A stretch of 64,000 nt of DNA from JASMTM01 sp964441735 (GCA_964441735.1 CAYTVB010000003.1:21183-85182), one strand, 5' to 3'; positions 27,998-37,666 are shown, counted from the stretch's first letter. Numbers and translations: made by a program. Notes: generated by a model from the sequence alone, not told the origin.

Positions 27998-29380
27998 GTG
28001 AGTTATGGCGTATTTATAGAAAGAGGACTGAAGGATTGGCAGATACTACAACAGAATAGTGGATTGTCAGAAGTAAAAATTTACGGTAAATGGGCAAATC
28101 CAGAAAAAACCAGTTCCACTTCAGTTCATGCAAAAGCAGTAAAGGAAAACACAAATGAAACTGTCATTCCCTGGACTGAATGTGAATTGTTATCAAATAA
28201 TCAATGGAAGGCAACTCTAAGTATTCCCACGGGCGGTCTTTATCGTATAGATACAGCTTTAAAAACCGGCGAACGAGACATGGAACACGCAATTAGAGGA
28301 GATATGAGGCATCATATTGGAGTTGGAGATATATTCGTGATAGCCGGACAAAGTAATTCAACCGGTTATGGAAAGGATACAGTTTATGATCCACCTGAAC
28401 TTGGCGTTCATATATTAAAGAATAATGGAAATTGGGAATTGGCTTCCCATCCATTAAATGATACTACAGACTCAGTACATGAAATAAATATGGAAACCAT
28501 AAATCCGGGACATTCTCCATATCTGAATTTTGCCAAAAAAATAAAAAGAGAAAGTAATTTCCCTGTTGGTCTCTTACAATGTTCACTCGGTGGTTCATCG
28601 TTAAGTCAATGGAATCCTGAAGAAAGCGGTGAATTATACAGAAATATGCTTGAGATAATAATGAAACAGGGAGCCCGAATAAGGGGTGTTTTATGGTATC
28701 AAGGTTGTTCTGATGTCGTAAAGGGTTTGTGTGAAAATTATCTGGAAAGATTTAAGGCATTTGTACAGGCATTGAGAAAAGATTTGAGAAATAATCAGCT
28801 TCCTTTTTTCACAGTACAGCTTAATCGTTTTGTTGCTGAAATGGAACCCTGGGGAATGGATGATGAGGGTTGGGCAATAGTTAGAAATGCACAGCGAGTT
28901 GCAGCAAGGGAGATCCCTGATGTATATGTTATACCATCCATTGACGTGCCTTTATCGGATAATATACATAACAGCTCATATGGAAATATGATTATCGGAG
29001 AAAGGCTTGCCCGTATGGTTATGGATAAAATTTATATGAAAGACAACAAAACCGGAACACCGGATATTAAAAGAGCTGTAAAATCAGAAAAAAAAACCGT
29101 TGTACTTGAATTTGAAGGTGTAAAAGGTTCTTTGTATACCTTTGACCTGCCTCCAGAAAGACTTCCAATTGAGGTAACTGATGAATTCGGTACAAATGAA
29201 ATTTCAAATTATGTTATAGATGGAAACAAAATCATATTAAAAATGAAGAAAGAAATTGCAGGAAATGGAAAGGTAAATTGTTGTCACCAGGCGAATCCTT
29301 CTGTTAATCCCCCTATTGATATAGAAGGTCATATACCGGTGCTATCTTTTTATGGAGTAAAGATTGAAGGGACAAATTAA
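27998..29380 (+). CDS. SGNH acetylesterase (sialate O-acetylesterase-like)
   Basis: 460 residues, no signal peptide, so cytoplasmic. The SASA/SGNH hydrolase blocks are visible: FVIAGQSNSTGYG with the nucleophile Ser, LGGSSLSQW, VLWYQGCSD (the family usually has WYQGE, so Cys is odd) and a C-terminal DNIHNSS with Asp and His. The protein likely removes acetyl groups from imported sugars. I choose GTG 27998 with GGGGGA upstream, over TTG 27980 inside the previous stop region. It abuts the RACo-like gene with no gap. Confidence 0.8.
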   Translation: MSYGVFIERGLKDWQILQQNSGLSEVKIYGKWANPEKTSSTSVHAKAVKENTNETVIPWTECELLSNNQWKATLSIPTGGLYRIDTALKTGERDMEHAIRGDMRHHIGVGDIFVIAGQSNSTGYGKDTVYDPPELGVHILKNNGNWELASHPLNDTTDSVHEINMETINPGHSPYLNFAKKIKRESNFPVGLLQCSLGGSSLSQWNPEESGELYRNMLEIIMKQGARIRGVLWYQGCSDVVKGLCENYLERFKAFVQALRKDLRNNQLPFFTVQLNRFVAEMEPWGMDDEGWAIVRNAQRVAAREIPDVYVIPSIDVPLSDNIHNSSYGNMIIGERLARMVMDKIYMKDNKTGTPDIKRAVKSEKKTVVLEFEGVKGSLYTFDLPPERLPIEVTDEFGTNEISNYVIDGNKIILKMKKEIAGNGKVNCCHQANPSVNPPIDIEGHIPVLSFYGVKIEGTN

Positions 29381-31144
29381 ATGTCAACTTTATTACTGAA
29401 AATTCATTATGGAAATGATTCCTTTTCCTTAAATGTAAATAGGGGAATGAATCTTCTGACTATCTTGAAAGGTTCCGATGTACCACCGGATACTCCCTGT
29501 GGAGGTAAGGGTAAATGTGGAAAATGCATAGTTTACTGCTTTCCAAAAAATGCTTTTTCAGCGTTGACAGCGTTTGAAACTGAGCAACTCTCAAATGAAA
29601 AAATTAAGCGTGGGGCCAGACTAGCCTGTCAAACCAGAATAGTAAATGATGGAGAAGTCTATGTTACACAACAGAAGCAAGTTGATATTTTGGAAATAGA
29701 TGAAGTTTTTTCTTTGAAGAAATATGATCCCTTTGTGAAAACTGAATATTTGAGACTTCCTGGAAGAAGTAACGAACCAGATATCGGAGCTGAAATAAAA
29801 AAAGTTCTAGAACTTGATAAGGCTGATTTTTCTAGAGTAATGGGTGTTCCAGAATCATTGAATAACGATATTGTTGTAAAGCTATCAGGAGAAAGGATCG
29901 TTTCAATTTCAAATGCTGAACATGAAAACAGTGTAGGAGTTGCAGTTGATCTGGGAACAACAACGATTGTTGTTGCATTACTGGATCTTGAAACCGGGAA
30001 AATCGTTGGTACTCATTCATGTTTGAATCCTCAACGAAGTTTTGGGGCTGATGTTATCAGTAGAATCAGTTATGCTATTGGTTCTGAAAATGGGTTAAAA
30101 GAGTTGAATAAAAAAATTGTAGACTGTATTAACAATATGGTAGAAAAGATTGTGGCTGAATCAGGCTTAAGTGAATATTCTATAGATCAATATATTGTAT
30201 CTGGCAATACCACGATGACACATATTTTATTCTCCTTATCGGTAAAAAGTATAGCTCGGGCTCCTTATATTCCTTTTACAAATTCCTGTCTTATTGGATC
30301 AGCATCTTTGTTGGGTTTAGCTGGTGAACACTACACTGAAGTATATTGTTTTCCGTCAATATCAGCATTCGTTGGTGGAGATATAGTATCAGGTATTATG
30401 GCATCTGGGCTTTATGAATCAACAGGCTGTATGTTTGTAGATTTAGGAACAAACGGTGAACTGGTTTATATAAAAGAAGATAAGATGTATTGTTGTTCTA
30501 CTGCTGCTGGTCCAGCATTTGAAGGTGCTAACATCTCTTGTGGAAACGGGAATGTGGATGGTGCGGTTTACAGAGTGAAAATTAATGAAAATGATATTAA
30601 GCTATACACAATAAACAATGAAGAAGCTTCAGGAATTTGCGGAACCGGAATAATTTCATTGGTTGCAGAATTGATAAAAAATAATATTATAGATAAAACA
30701 GGAAGTTTTAATATCAAAAAAATCAGTTCTGATAAAATCAAGAGCCGCTTTGATTTTAATAACAAAAGGTTGTATCTTACAGAAAAAATCTTCATAACTC
30801 AAAAAGATATCAGAAATTTTCAACTTGCAAAGGCGGCCATTAAAACGGGTTACGATACCCTGGTGAAGCTCGCAGGCAATAGAAATCCAGATTCAATTTA
30901 TGCTGCAGGGGGTTTTGGTAGTAGACTGAATCCTGAGGATATTTTCACGGTTGGACTTATTCCTGAAATGTCTGAGAAAAAAATAAAGTTACTTGGTAAT
31001 ACTTCTTTGAAAGGTGCGGTAAAACTCTTGCTTGACAGAAGTTCTCTTCATTCAATCCAGTACATTATTGATAATTCTCAGTCTTTTGACCTTTCTTCTA
31101 TGAAAGACTTTAGAAAAGAGTATGTGAACAACATCAATTTTTGA
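29381..31144 (+). CDS. RACo-like corrinoid-protein reductive activator
   Basis: 587 residues. An N-terminal plant-type 2Fe-2S ferredoxin domain has Cys40, Cys46, Cys49 and Cys83 (C-x5-C-x2-C...C). The C-terminal part is an ASKHA ATPase with VAVDLGTTTIVVALLD, FVDLGTNGELV and a late AAGGFGSRL. This is the architecture of DUF4445/RACo proteins, which use ATP to reduce inactive Co(II) corrinoid proteins to Co(I). Its presence with a corrinoid protein 14 kb downstream is strong contextual evidence for methyl transfer. Last gene of its operon; no terminator is seen. Confidence 0.9.
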   Translation: MSTLLLKIHYGNDSFSLNVNRGMNLLTILKGSDVPPDTPCGGKGKCGKCIVYCFPKNAFSALTAFETEQLSNEKIKRGARLACQTRIVNDGEVYVTQQKQVDILEIDEVFSLKKYDPFVKTEYLRLPGRSNEPDIGAEIKKVLELDKADFSRVMGVPESLNNDIVVKLSGERIVSISNAEHENSVGVAVDLGTTTIVVALLDLETGKIVGTHSCLNPQRSFGADVISRISYAIGSENGLKELNKKIVDCINNMVEKIVAESGLSEYSIDQYIVSGNTTMTHILFSLSVKSIARAPYIPFTNSCLIGSASLLGLAGEHYTEVYCFPSISAFVGGDIVSGIMASGLYESTGCMFVDLGTNGELVYIKEDKMYCCSTAAGPAFEGANISCGNGNVDGAVYRVKINENDIKLYTINNEEASGICGTGIISLVAELIKNNIIDKTGSFNIKKISSDKIKSRFDFNNKRLYLTEKIFITQKDIRNFQLAKAAIKTGYDTLVKLAGNRNPDSIYAAGGFGSRLNPEDIFTVGLIPEMSEKKIKLLGNTSLKGAVKLLLDRSSLHSIQYIIDNSQSFDLSSMKDFRKEYVNNINF

Positions 31145-31156
31145 AATGGATTTTAC

Positions 31157-31170
31157 TGTAAACGATTGTA
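31157..31170. promoter_or_regulatory. Weak second operator-like site
   Basis: TGTAAACGATTGTA resembles the regulon operator but only about four of seven pairs are symmetric. It lies 13 nt after the RACo-like stop and 52 nt before the strong site, a distance of about six helical turns between centres (66 bp), so looping is conceivable. Confidence 0.35.
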
Positions 31171-31222
31171 TTTCAGCAAAATACTATTATCATAAGTAAT
31201 TAGCATTAATTTATTAATTATT

Positions 31223-31236
31223 TGCAAACGTTTGCA
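31223..31236. promoter_or_regulatory. LacI-type operator of the alpha-mannoside regulon (site 2)
   Basis: Perfect 14-bp palindrome TGCAAACGTTTGCA, 13 of 14 bases identical to the site at 23324-23337. Upstream of a TATAAT box and the binding-protein gene. The LacI gene at 36670 in the same operon is the obvious candidate regulator. Confidence 0.85.
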
Positions 31237-31265
31237 TTATCTATTAATAATTCCTATTTATTCTT

Positions 31266-31271
31266 TATAAT
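31266..31271 (+). promoter_or_regulatory. -10 box of the 31377 operon
   Basis: Consensus TATAAT, 29 nt after the operator. Same operator/TTCCT/-10 spacing as the promoter at 23324-23372. No convincing -35 box. A small hairpin (31343-31348 with 31353-31358, TTTT loop) lies in the leader just ahead of the ribosome binding site. Confidence 0.55.
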
Positions 31272-31376
31272 CGTGTTTCATTACATCTTACTGAATTATG
31301 ATAAAAAACAAAAAAATGATTGAATATTAGTGTTTTAATAAAAGGTCTTTTTAGACCTAAGTTAGGAGGGGATTAT

Positions 31377-32639
31377 GTGAAAAGAAGAATCCTGTTAATG
31401 ATCGTTGTTTTTGTGGCACTTGGGGCGCTAATGGTAGCTGCTCCTGTAAAAATACGTTTCTGGCATATGTATCAAAGTGGACCTTCTAAGGAAGTTATGG
31501 AAGAAATTATTGCTGAATTCAATCAAAAATATGAAGGAACAATTGTTGTAGAAGATTTGGGAATATCCTTCTGGGATTACTGGGATAAAATTCGAGTTGC
31601 AATGGCTTCCGGAAGTGAACCTGATGTATTTTTGCATGATATGGGAAATGTAGGGATGAGAGCATCTCAAGGTATATTGCTAAACCTTAAACCTTACCTT
31701 GATGCTTATGGAATGTCACCAGAGGAGATTTTCTTTGATGGACCACTGAAGATGTGCAGTTATGAAGGTGGCGTTTATGCTTTCCCGTTGGAAACTGATG
31801 TAAGGTTTTTATTTTACAACAAGGATCTTTTTGAAGAAGCAGGGATTGATCCAGATACCCCACCAAAAACATGGGATGAATTGTGGGAATATGCTGACAT
31901 GATTACCACTACTGATGAAAAAGGTCGTTATGATGTAATAGGTTTTAATCCCATTTACGGACAGTCATATTTTTGGATGTACGTTTGGGGCAATGGTCAT
32001 AACTTTATCGATGATGAAGGCAATGTAAAGGTAAACAGTCCCGGTATAATTGAAGATCTTACGGAATGGGTTGCAATGGTTGAAAAACTTGGACATGAGG
32101 AACTGCAGGCATTTGGATCAAGTTATGGTTGGGGAGCTGCTGATGGTTTTATAGCCGGGAAATTGGGAATGGTAATTCAGGTTGGTAATTTCATTGCAAA
32201 CCTTAAACAATACAATCCAGATCTTGATTATGGAATAACCCATATACCGTATCCGGTAGAAAGAGCTACCTGGTCCAACGGTTTTTCATTGGAAGTTTCA
32301 TCCAGATCAAAGAATAAAACTGAAGCTATGGAGTTTGTCATGTACCTTATTAGTAAAGAGATCCAGCTTAAACTGGCAAAGAATCTATCTTCTCTGATTG
32401 GAAATAGAGAAGCAGCTTATGATGAAGAATTGATGGAAGATCCTACATGGAAACTTCAAATTGAAGCTCTTGAATACACGAAGTTTAGACCCTTTGTCCT
32501 TGAAGCACCATTATGGTATGAATATCTTCAGGTTGCTGTTGAAGAAGCTCAATACGGAAAGAAAACACCTGAAGAAGCATTGAATCATGCTCAAAAAATG
32601 ATTGATATGGAGATTCAGAAATATCGCTTAACTCATTAA
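31377..32639 (+). CDS. ABC sugar-binding protein
   Basis: 420 residues from GTG 31377, placed by AGGAGGGG 5 nt upstream; reading from 31320 would put 19 non-signal residues ahead of the signal peptide. Signal peptide about residues 1-22, mature part starting near APVKIRFWH. Family 1 solute-binding protein: VAMASGSEPDVFLHD, WDELWEYADMI and a C-terminal EEALNHAQKMID. First gene of the second operon, followed by a terminator-like hairpin, then two permeases. Ligand probably an alpha-mannoside oligomer, by context. Confidence 0.92.
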   Translation: MKRRILLMIVVFVALGALMVAAPVKIRFWHMYQSGPSKEVMEEIIAEFNQKYEGTIVVEDLGISFWDYWDKIRVAMASGSEPDVFLHDMGNVGMRASQGILLNLKPYLDAYGMSPEEIFFDGPLKMCSYEGGVYAFPLETDVRFLFYNKDLFEEAGIDPDTPPKTWDELWEYADMITTTDEKGRYDVIGFNPIYGQSYFWMYVWGNGHNFIDDEGNVKVNSPGIIEDLTEWVAMVEKLGHEELQAFGSSYGWGAADGFIAGKLGMVIQVGNFIANLKQYNPDLDYGITHIPYPVERATWSNGFSLEVSSRSKNKTEAMEFVMYLISKEIQLKLAKNLSSLIGNREAAYDEELMEDPTWKLQIEALEYTKFRPFVLEAPLWYEYLQVAVEEAQYGKKTPEEALNHAQKMIDMEIQKYRLTH

Positions 32640-32654
32640 AACTATCCTCCTGTT

Positions 32655-32684
32655 AAGGGCAGGTTAAATAACCTGCCCTTTATT
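32655..32684 (+). terminator. Intercistronic terminator after binding-protein gene
   Basis: A stem of at least 11 bp (32655-32665 with 32670-32680) and a T-rich tail, 16 nt after the stop. Same position relative to the transporter genes as the hairpin at 14355-14384, so probably a partial terminator that sets the ratio of binding protein to permeases. Confidence 0.8.
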
Positions 32685-32710
32685 TCATAATAATTATTGG
32701 AGAGATTTTA

Positions 32711-33598
32711 ATGCGAAAGAAAAAACTTAATTATTTCAGAAGAAAAAATCTTGTAGGATATTTGTTTGCAGCACCATGGCTTATCGGGTTGCCACTGTTT
32801 ATCCTCGGGCCCATTATTGCAACTTTTTATTTGAGTTTTACAGCATACGATATGATCAATCCACCAAGATGGATTGGATTGATCAACTACAGAATCCTAT
32901 TTACACTTGACCCGGGATTCTGGAAAGCTCTGGGAAATACATTTTATTATATGTTCGGTTCTGTTTTTCTTAAGGTTTTTATTGGATTGGTTTTTGCTGT
33001 TTTGCTTAGCAGAGCGATGAGAGGCATGAGAATCTTTAGAACTATTTACTTTCTTCCGGTGGTTTTACCTGCAGTACCTGTGATGTTTTTGTGGATGATG
33101 ATGTTTAATCCAAGGTCTGGTCTGATAAACCAGTTTTTGGGTTTATTTGGTATTGATGGGCCTTTATGGTTAAATTCACCCGTCTGGTCAAAACCTTCAC
33201 TTATACTAATGAGTCTGTGGGGGATAGGCGGAATTATCGTTATTTTTCTTGCAGGTTTACAGGATATTCCAGAATATTTATATGAAGCAGCAGAACTTGA
33301 TGGTGCGTCAAGACTGCAAAAGTTTTGGAAAATTACAGTACCTTTACTTACACCGGTAATTTTTTTCAATGTAGTAACGGGATTAATTGCTGCATCTCAG
33401 GTGTTTACAGAGGCCTACATAATGACCGGTGGAGGACCTCTTGAATCGACAACTTTCGTTAATCTTAAGATATACCTTCTGGCTTTTAAGGATGTAAAAA
33501 TGGGCTACGCATCTGCAATGGCCTGGGTAATGTTCATGATTCTAATACCTATGACTCTTTTATTATTCAAAATAAGCAAACGCTGGATGGATTATTAG
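32711..33598 (+). CDS. ABC sugar transporter permease (MalF type)
   Basis: CUT1 permease of 295 residues, about six helices, EAA loop EAAELDGASRLQKF near residue 195. ATG with TTGGAGAG upstream. It pairs with the next gene. As in the other locus, no ATPase gene is present nearby. Confidence 0.93.
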   Translation: MRKKKLNYFRRKNLVGYLFAAPWLIGLPLFILGPIIATFYLSFTAYDMINPPRWIGLINYRILFTLDPGFWKALGNTFYYMFGSVFLKVFIGLVFAVLLSRAMRGMRIFRTIYFLPVVLPAVPVMFLWMMMFNPRSGLINQFLGLFGIDGPLWLNSPVWSKPSLILMSLWGIGGIIVIFLAGLQDIPEYLYEAAELDGASRLQKFWKITVPLLTPVIFFNVVTGLIAASQVFTEAYIMTGGGPLESTTFVNLKIYLLAFKDVKMGYASAMAWVMFMILIPMTLLLFKISKRWMDY

Positions 33599-33612
33599 TT
33601 GAGGTGTAATGT

Positions 33613-34464
33613 ATGAAAGCTAACAGAAGCTATAATAAAGTGAAAATTATAAGAAAAACTACCATATATGGAGTACTTGGTTTCTTTGGTATAGCATATC
33701 TTATACCTTTATTCTGGATGATAACTACTTCTTTAAAGCCTGACGATCAAATAATGACCATTCCTATGCAATGGTTTCCAAAACCGCCCCAGTGGAAAAA
33801 TTATATTGACGCGGTAAGGGCTTTTCCTTTTTTCAGATATCTCGGTAATACGGTGTTTCTAACCGTGGTAAATATTTTAGGGAATACATTCACAGCTGCT
33901 CTTGTTGCATATAGTTTTTCGAAATTGAGATGGAAAGGCAGAGATATTCTGTTTTATATTACTATCGCCACAATGTTTATTCCCGGGCAGGTTCTCATAA
34001 TACCCGTTTATATAGTTTTTTCAAAACTTGGATGGGTAAATACCTATCTTCCCCTAATAGTACCTGCATTATTGGGTGGGGGAGCTTTTAATATTTTCCT
34101 TCTAAGACAGTTTTTTGTATCAATTCCTGATGAATTACTTGAATGTGCGCGTATAGATGGGGCTTCTGAGTTTAAGATTTTTTTAAAAATTGTTCTACCC
34201 ATGTCAAAACCAGCACTTTTTACCGTTGCACTGTTTACCATTGTATTCACCTGGAATGATTTCTTCGGTCCATTAATCTATCTACATGATCCATCGAAGT
34301 GGACTCTTGCTATAGGCTTAAGGAGTTTCCAGCAACAATATCACACAAACTGGAATCTTTTGATGGCTGCATCAACATTGACAGCTCTTCCCTTAATAAT
34401 TATGTACTTTGTTGCGCAAAATAGAGTGATGAGGGGATTTAGCATGAGAGCAGGAATAAAGTAG
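33613..34464 (+). CDS. ABC sugar transporter permease (MalG type)
   Basis: CUT1 permease of 283 residues, about six helices, EAA-type loop ECARIDGASEFKIF near residue 177. GAGGTG precedes the ATG. It completes the importer with the genes at 31377 and 32711, and is followed 14 nt later by the secreted GH38-like gene. Confidence 0.93.
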   Translation: MKANRSYNKVKIIRKTTIYGVLGFFGIAYLIPLFWMITTSLKPDDQIMTIPMQWFPKPPQWKNYIDAVRAFPFFRYLGNTVFLTVVNILGNTFTAALVAYSFSKLRWKGRDILFYITIATMFIPGQVLIIPVYIVFSKLGWVNTYLPLIVPALLGGGAFNIFLLRQFFVSIPDELLECARIDGASEFKIFLKIVLPMSKPALFTVALFTIVFTWNDFFGPLIYLHDPSKWTLAIGLRSFQQQYHTNWNLLMAASTLTALPLIIMYFVAQNRVMRGFSMRAGIK

Positions 34465-34478
34465 TATGAGGTGGTAGT

Positions 34479-36668
34479 ATGAAGACTTTTCTAACCTGTA
34501 TATGGCTTTTAATTATTGTGACTGGTTTTTGCGTTATAGAAAAGGTTTTTATAATACCCTTTAGCCATCAGGATATTGGGTTTACAGCTACACAGGAAAA
34601 CGTTGCCGAAAAATATGTTGAGATTTACAGTAATCTGCTGTCAATAATGAAAAATTTTCCGGAATTTAAATTTACCATAGAAACCTTTTGGCAATTCGAG
34701 CAGTGGTTAAACAACAATAAAGACATGGATAAACTCAATGAATTTATTAGCCTTGCCAAAAATGGCAGACTTGAATTCTGTGCAGCCTATGGTTCAATGC
34801 ATTCAGGATTTAGTAACTGTTTTACTTTAGAAAATACAATAAAAGGTCCCATAGAATTTGCTGAAACAAATGCTTTTGACATCAAAACTTGTATGATGAA
34901 CGATGTGCCTGGTTTTTGTGCAGATTTACCGGATATTTTGGCAAATAACGGAATATCCTATTTCATGAGTGGAATTAATGACAAATATGGCGGGGTTTTG
35001 GACCTCCCTTACCCTGCCAATATTTTTTTCTGGGAAGGACCCGAAGGCAAAAAAGTACTTACATGGGTTACCAAGAATAGTTATATGGAAGGTGTTCTGT
35101 TTAAAAACATCTTCTTTTTACTTTCCTATTTAGAAGAACTGGAGATGTCAGGTTATCCTTACGATGCAGTTGCAGTAATGGTTGCATCAGATAATGGTGG
35201 ATTCGAGCAGGGGATTATTGCATATCTCGAGCTGGTCAAAGAAATGGTACTGCCAGATATTGAGATTAAAATCTCTACACCAACCGGGTTTATGGAGTAT
35301 ATGGAAAATCATTATGCAGAATCTATACCAGTTTATTCTGGTGACTGGTCAGGGTGGTGGGAAGTTGTTAAGACAGGGGGGCCTTATTCAGCTTTGCTGG
35401 CAAGGTGGGCTCAAGAATTTTCATCACTTTATGTTAAGAATTATGGTTATCCAGATACTAGAAAATTTGACAGGATAATAAATAACCTTGTACTTTACGC
35501 TGAGCATACTGCGTCTTGTGGAGCAGGATGGCCTGGAAACTTGACTTTAGAAGAAACAATGACTTCAAATGATACAGTAGTTAAATATGCAGAAGAAGCA
35601 TACAACGGAATAAATGAGTTGTTAATAGATAAACTCGGAGCAAAGAAAACAGATAATCTTTTTGTTATTAATATGTTGGATGACAGAAATGCTCGTATCA
35701 GGTTTGGAGTCGATAGGTGGGATCCCGGTAAAAGTATTTTACTTAGCGATGATAATGATGAATATATTTGCACGCCTTTTTCTCTGGATGCGACTGATGC
35801 GTGGAATCCGATAAAGGAAGGTTATGAGTGTTTTGTGCCATTGAGTAAGGGGATAAACAATTTCGAGATTCTAAAAACAGAAAATTATAAAGAGAATAGA
35901 GTAAATGAAAATATGCTGGAGAATGAATATTATTCTGTTTCCGTATTTTCAGATGGTTCCTTTTCGATATTTGATAAACAAAAAGGAATTTATCTTGGAG
36001 AAAATTTGGGTTATTTTGAAACATCTTATACACAGAATTTATCTGAAGGAGAAATATTGAAGATTGAATCAATTATTATCAGAAAATTTGACAGTGTTTA
36101 TGGAGAAACTGTAAGAATAGAATTTAATGAATGTTCTTTTATAGAAAGCCTTGAAATTACTCTGCCTGAAAAAGAAAAAACAATAAGCATTAAGTATGTT
36201 TTAGATAGAAGCAAATTGCCTTATGTAAACTATAATAAGCATTCCCTTAATCTTTACGTATGTTTTCCCTTTGAAGGCAATTATTCATTGATCTATTCAG
36301 GTCCATGCAGCGTTGTTAGTGAGCCCTTTAAATTTCCGTCAATAAGGCCAGAATTTATTCCTGTGAGAGATTTTGTTGGTCTGTCCAGTGATAATTTAGA
36401 TATAACTGTAGGAACAAGGCAAGCTTTCATGTTTTCTTATGACAATGAGGTATTGCGTTTTCATCTTTTAAGGCACTACAGTGAAGCAGCAACAAAAGAC
36501 AAAGGGATAACCAGACTTCCTGTAATTGAACCCAGCACTCCAGATAAAATAATCTTTGATTTTCTTATAAGTTCCGGTAATGATGTAGAAAATATGCATG
36601 TTAGAGAGTTCATAGCTGTTCCTATTTGTAGCGATGTAAATATCCCGGAGTTTATGGAGGTTGAATAG
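34479..36668 (+). CDS. Secreted GH38-type alpha-mannosidase
   Basis: 729 residues with an N-terminal hydrophobic signal peptide (about 1-18). The GH38 N-terminal domain is recognisable: His30 and Asp32 in PFSHQDIG as metal ligands, and Asp142 in MNDVPGF as likely nucleophile and third ligand. A later His in AEHTASCGAGW is the probable fourth ligand. The motif variants are far from the classical SHTHWD/PDSFGHN, but match those of the 37667 protein. GH38 enzymes cut alpha-mannosides with a divalent metal. Export suggests trimming before uptake. Substrate unproven. Confidence 0.78.
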   Translation: MKTFLTCIWLLIIVTGFCVIEKVFIIPFSHQDIGFTATQENVAEKYVEIYSNLLSIMKNFPEFKFTIETFWQFEQWLNNNKDMDKLNEFISLAKNGRLEFCAAYGSMHSGFSNCFTLENTIKGPIEFAETNAFDIKTCMMNDVPGFCADLPDILANNGISYFMSGINDKYGGVLDLPYPANIFFWEGPEGKKVLTWVTKNSYMEGVLFKNIFFLLSYLEELEMSGYPYDAVAVMVASDNGGFEQGIIAYLELVKEMVLPDIEIKISTPTGFMEYMENHYAESIPVYSGDWSGWWEVVKTGGPYSALLARWAQEFSSLYVKNYGYPDTRKFDRIINNLVLYAEHTASCGAGWPGNLTLEETMTSNDTVVKYAEEAYNGINELLIDKLGAKKTDNLFVINMLDDRNARIRFGVDRWDPGKSILLSDDNDEYICTPFSLDATDAWNPIKEGYECFVPLSKGINNFEILKTENYKENRVNENMLENEYYSVSVFSDGSFSIFDKQKGIYLGENLGYFETSYTQNLSEGEILKIESIIIRKFDSVYGETVRIEFNECSFIESLEITLPEKEKTISIKYVLDRSKLPYVNYNKHSLNLYVCFPFEGNYSLIYSGPCSVVSEPFKFPSIRPEFIPVRDFVGLSSDNLDITVGTRQAFMFSYDNEVLRFHLLRHYSEAATKDKGITRLPVIEPSTPDKIIFDFLISSGNDVENMHVREFIAVPICSDVNIPEFMEVE

Positions 36669-36669
36669 G

Positions 36670-37656
36670 ATGGATATCAACTTAAAATATATAGCTAAAC
36701 TTGCGAATGTTTCAGTATCTACTGTATCAAGGGCTTTAAGAGATGATCCAAAGGTGAAGGAAGATACCAAACAAAGAATTAACATGATAGCTGAAAAATT
36801 GAATTATGTACCCAATCAGGCAGCCAAAAGTCTGGTGACCAGACAAACGAAAACATTGGGCCTGGTTCTGCCAAACCTTAGAACCTTTATGCATGACATA
36901 TTTGATGGCATCGAAAGAATTTGTTCAAGAAGTGATTATAATATCTTGCTTGGGATTTCCGATGGTAATCCGTATAAGGAAATGAAAGAACTTAAATTAT
37001 TGCTTGAAAAAAGGGTCGATGGCATTATCCTTTTCTATATGGGAGGGGTTTATAACAGAGAATCACTGGAGTTTTTGAGTAACATTTCATTACCCATTGT
37101 TCTTATTGATAGATATTTACCCAATTCAAATTTTGATTTTGTTGTGAGCAATAATGAAGGTGGTTCAAGAATGCTTGTAGATTATCTGGTTAATAAAGGA
37201 CATGAAAAGATTGGATTCATTTATCAAGTAGAGGATTCTACAACAATAAAAGAAAGACTTAATGGATTCACCCATTCTTTTATAGATAAACCTATAAGCT
37301 TGTATCCTGAATATATTGTAGCTGATGAGTACACGGGAATAGAAAATGGTTATCGATGTACCAATAAGCTCTTATCATTGAAACAACCACCCAGCGCAAT
37401 TGTGGGTAGCACCGGTGATATAACTCTTGGTGTTGTTAAATATCTTATTGAGAATCCGGAAATGTCAGAAAAGGTTACTGTTTGTGGATTTGACGATTTT
37501 GAGTTTATTTCATTTTTGAAAATTCCCGTCACAACAGTAATCCAGCAAACAGGAAAAATGGGGGAAAAAGCCGCAGAAATAATATTGAAAAGGATAAACG
37601 GAGAAGAATTTAAGCAACAAAAGATTTTTTTGAATACCAGTCTTTTTGAAAGGTAG
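36670..37656 (+). CDS. LacI-family regulator of the alpha-mannoside locus
   Basis: 328 residues from ATG 36670 (GGAGG 9 nt upstream). The LacI HTH reads LKYIAKLANVSVSTVSRALR (about residues 5-24), followed by the hinge region and a PBP-like effector domain with IVLIDRYLPN and VCGFDDFEF. Located mid-operon between two GH38 genes. Likely binds the TGCAAACGTTTGCA-type sites at 23324 and 31223, which are of the LacI/GalR type and are not matched to the other LacI gene. Effector could be a mannoside or phosphomannose. Confidence 0.9.
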   Translation: MDINLKYIAKLANVSVSTVSRALRDDPKVKEDTKQRINMIAEKLNYVPNQAAKSLVTRQTKTLGLVLPNLRTFMHDIFDGIERICSRSDYNILLGISDGNPYKEMKELKLLLEKRVDGIILFYMGGVYNRESLEFLSNISLPIVLIDRYLPNSNFDFVVSNNEGGSRMLVDYLVNKGHEKIGFIYQVEDSTTIKERLNGFTHSFIDKPISLYPEYIVADEYTGIENGYRCTNKLLSLKQPPSAIVGSTGDITLGVVKYLIENPEMSEKVTVCGFDDFEFISFLKIPVTTVIQQTGKMGEKAAEIILKRINGEEFKQQKIFLNTSLFER

Positions 37657-37666
37657 AGATGTTTCA

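Noticed and set aside
31320..31376. N-terminal extension of the second sugar-binding protein
   Set aside because: It runs through the leader hairpin and ribosome binding site and would precede the signal peptide.
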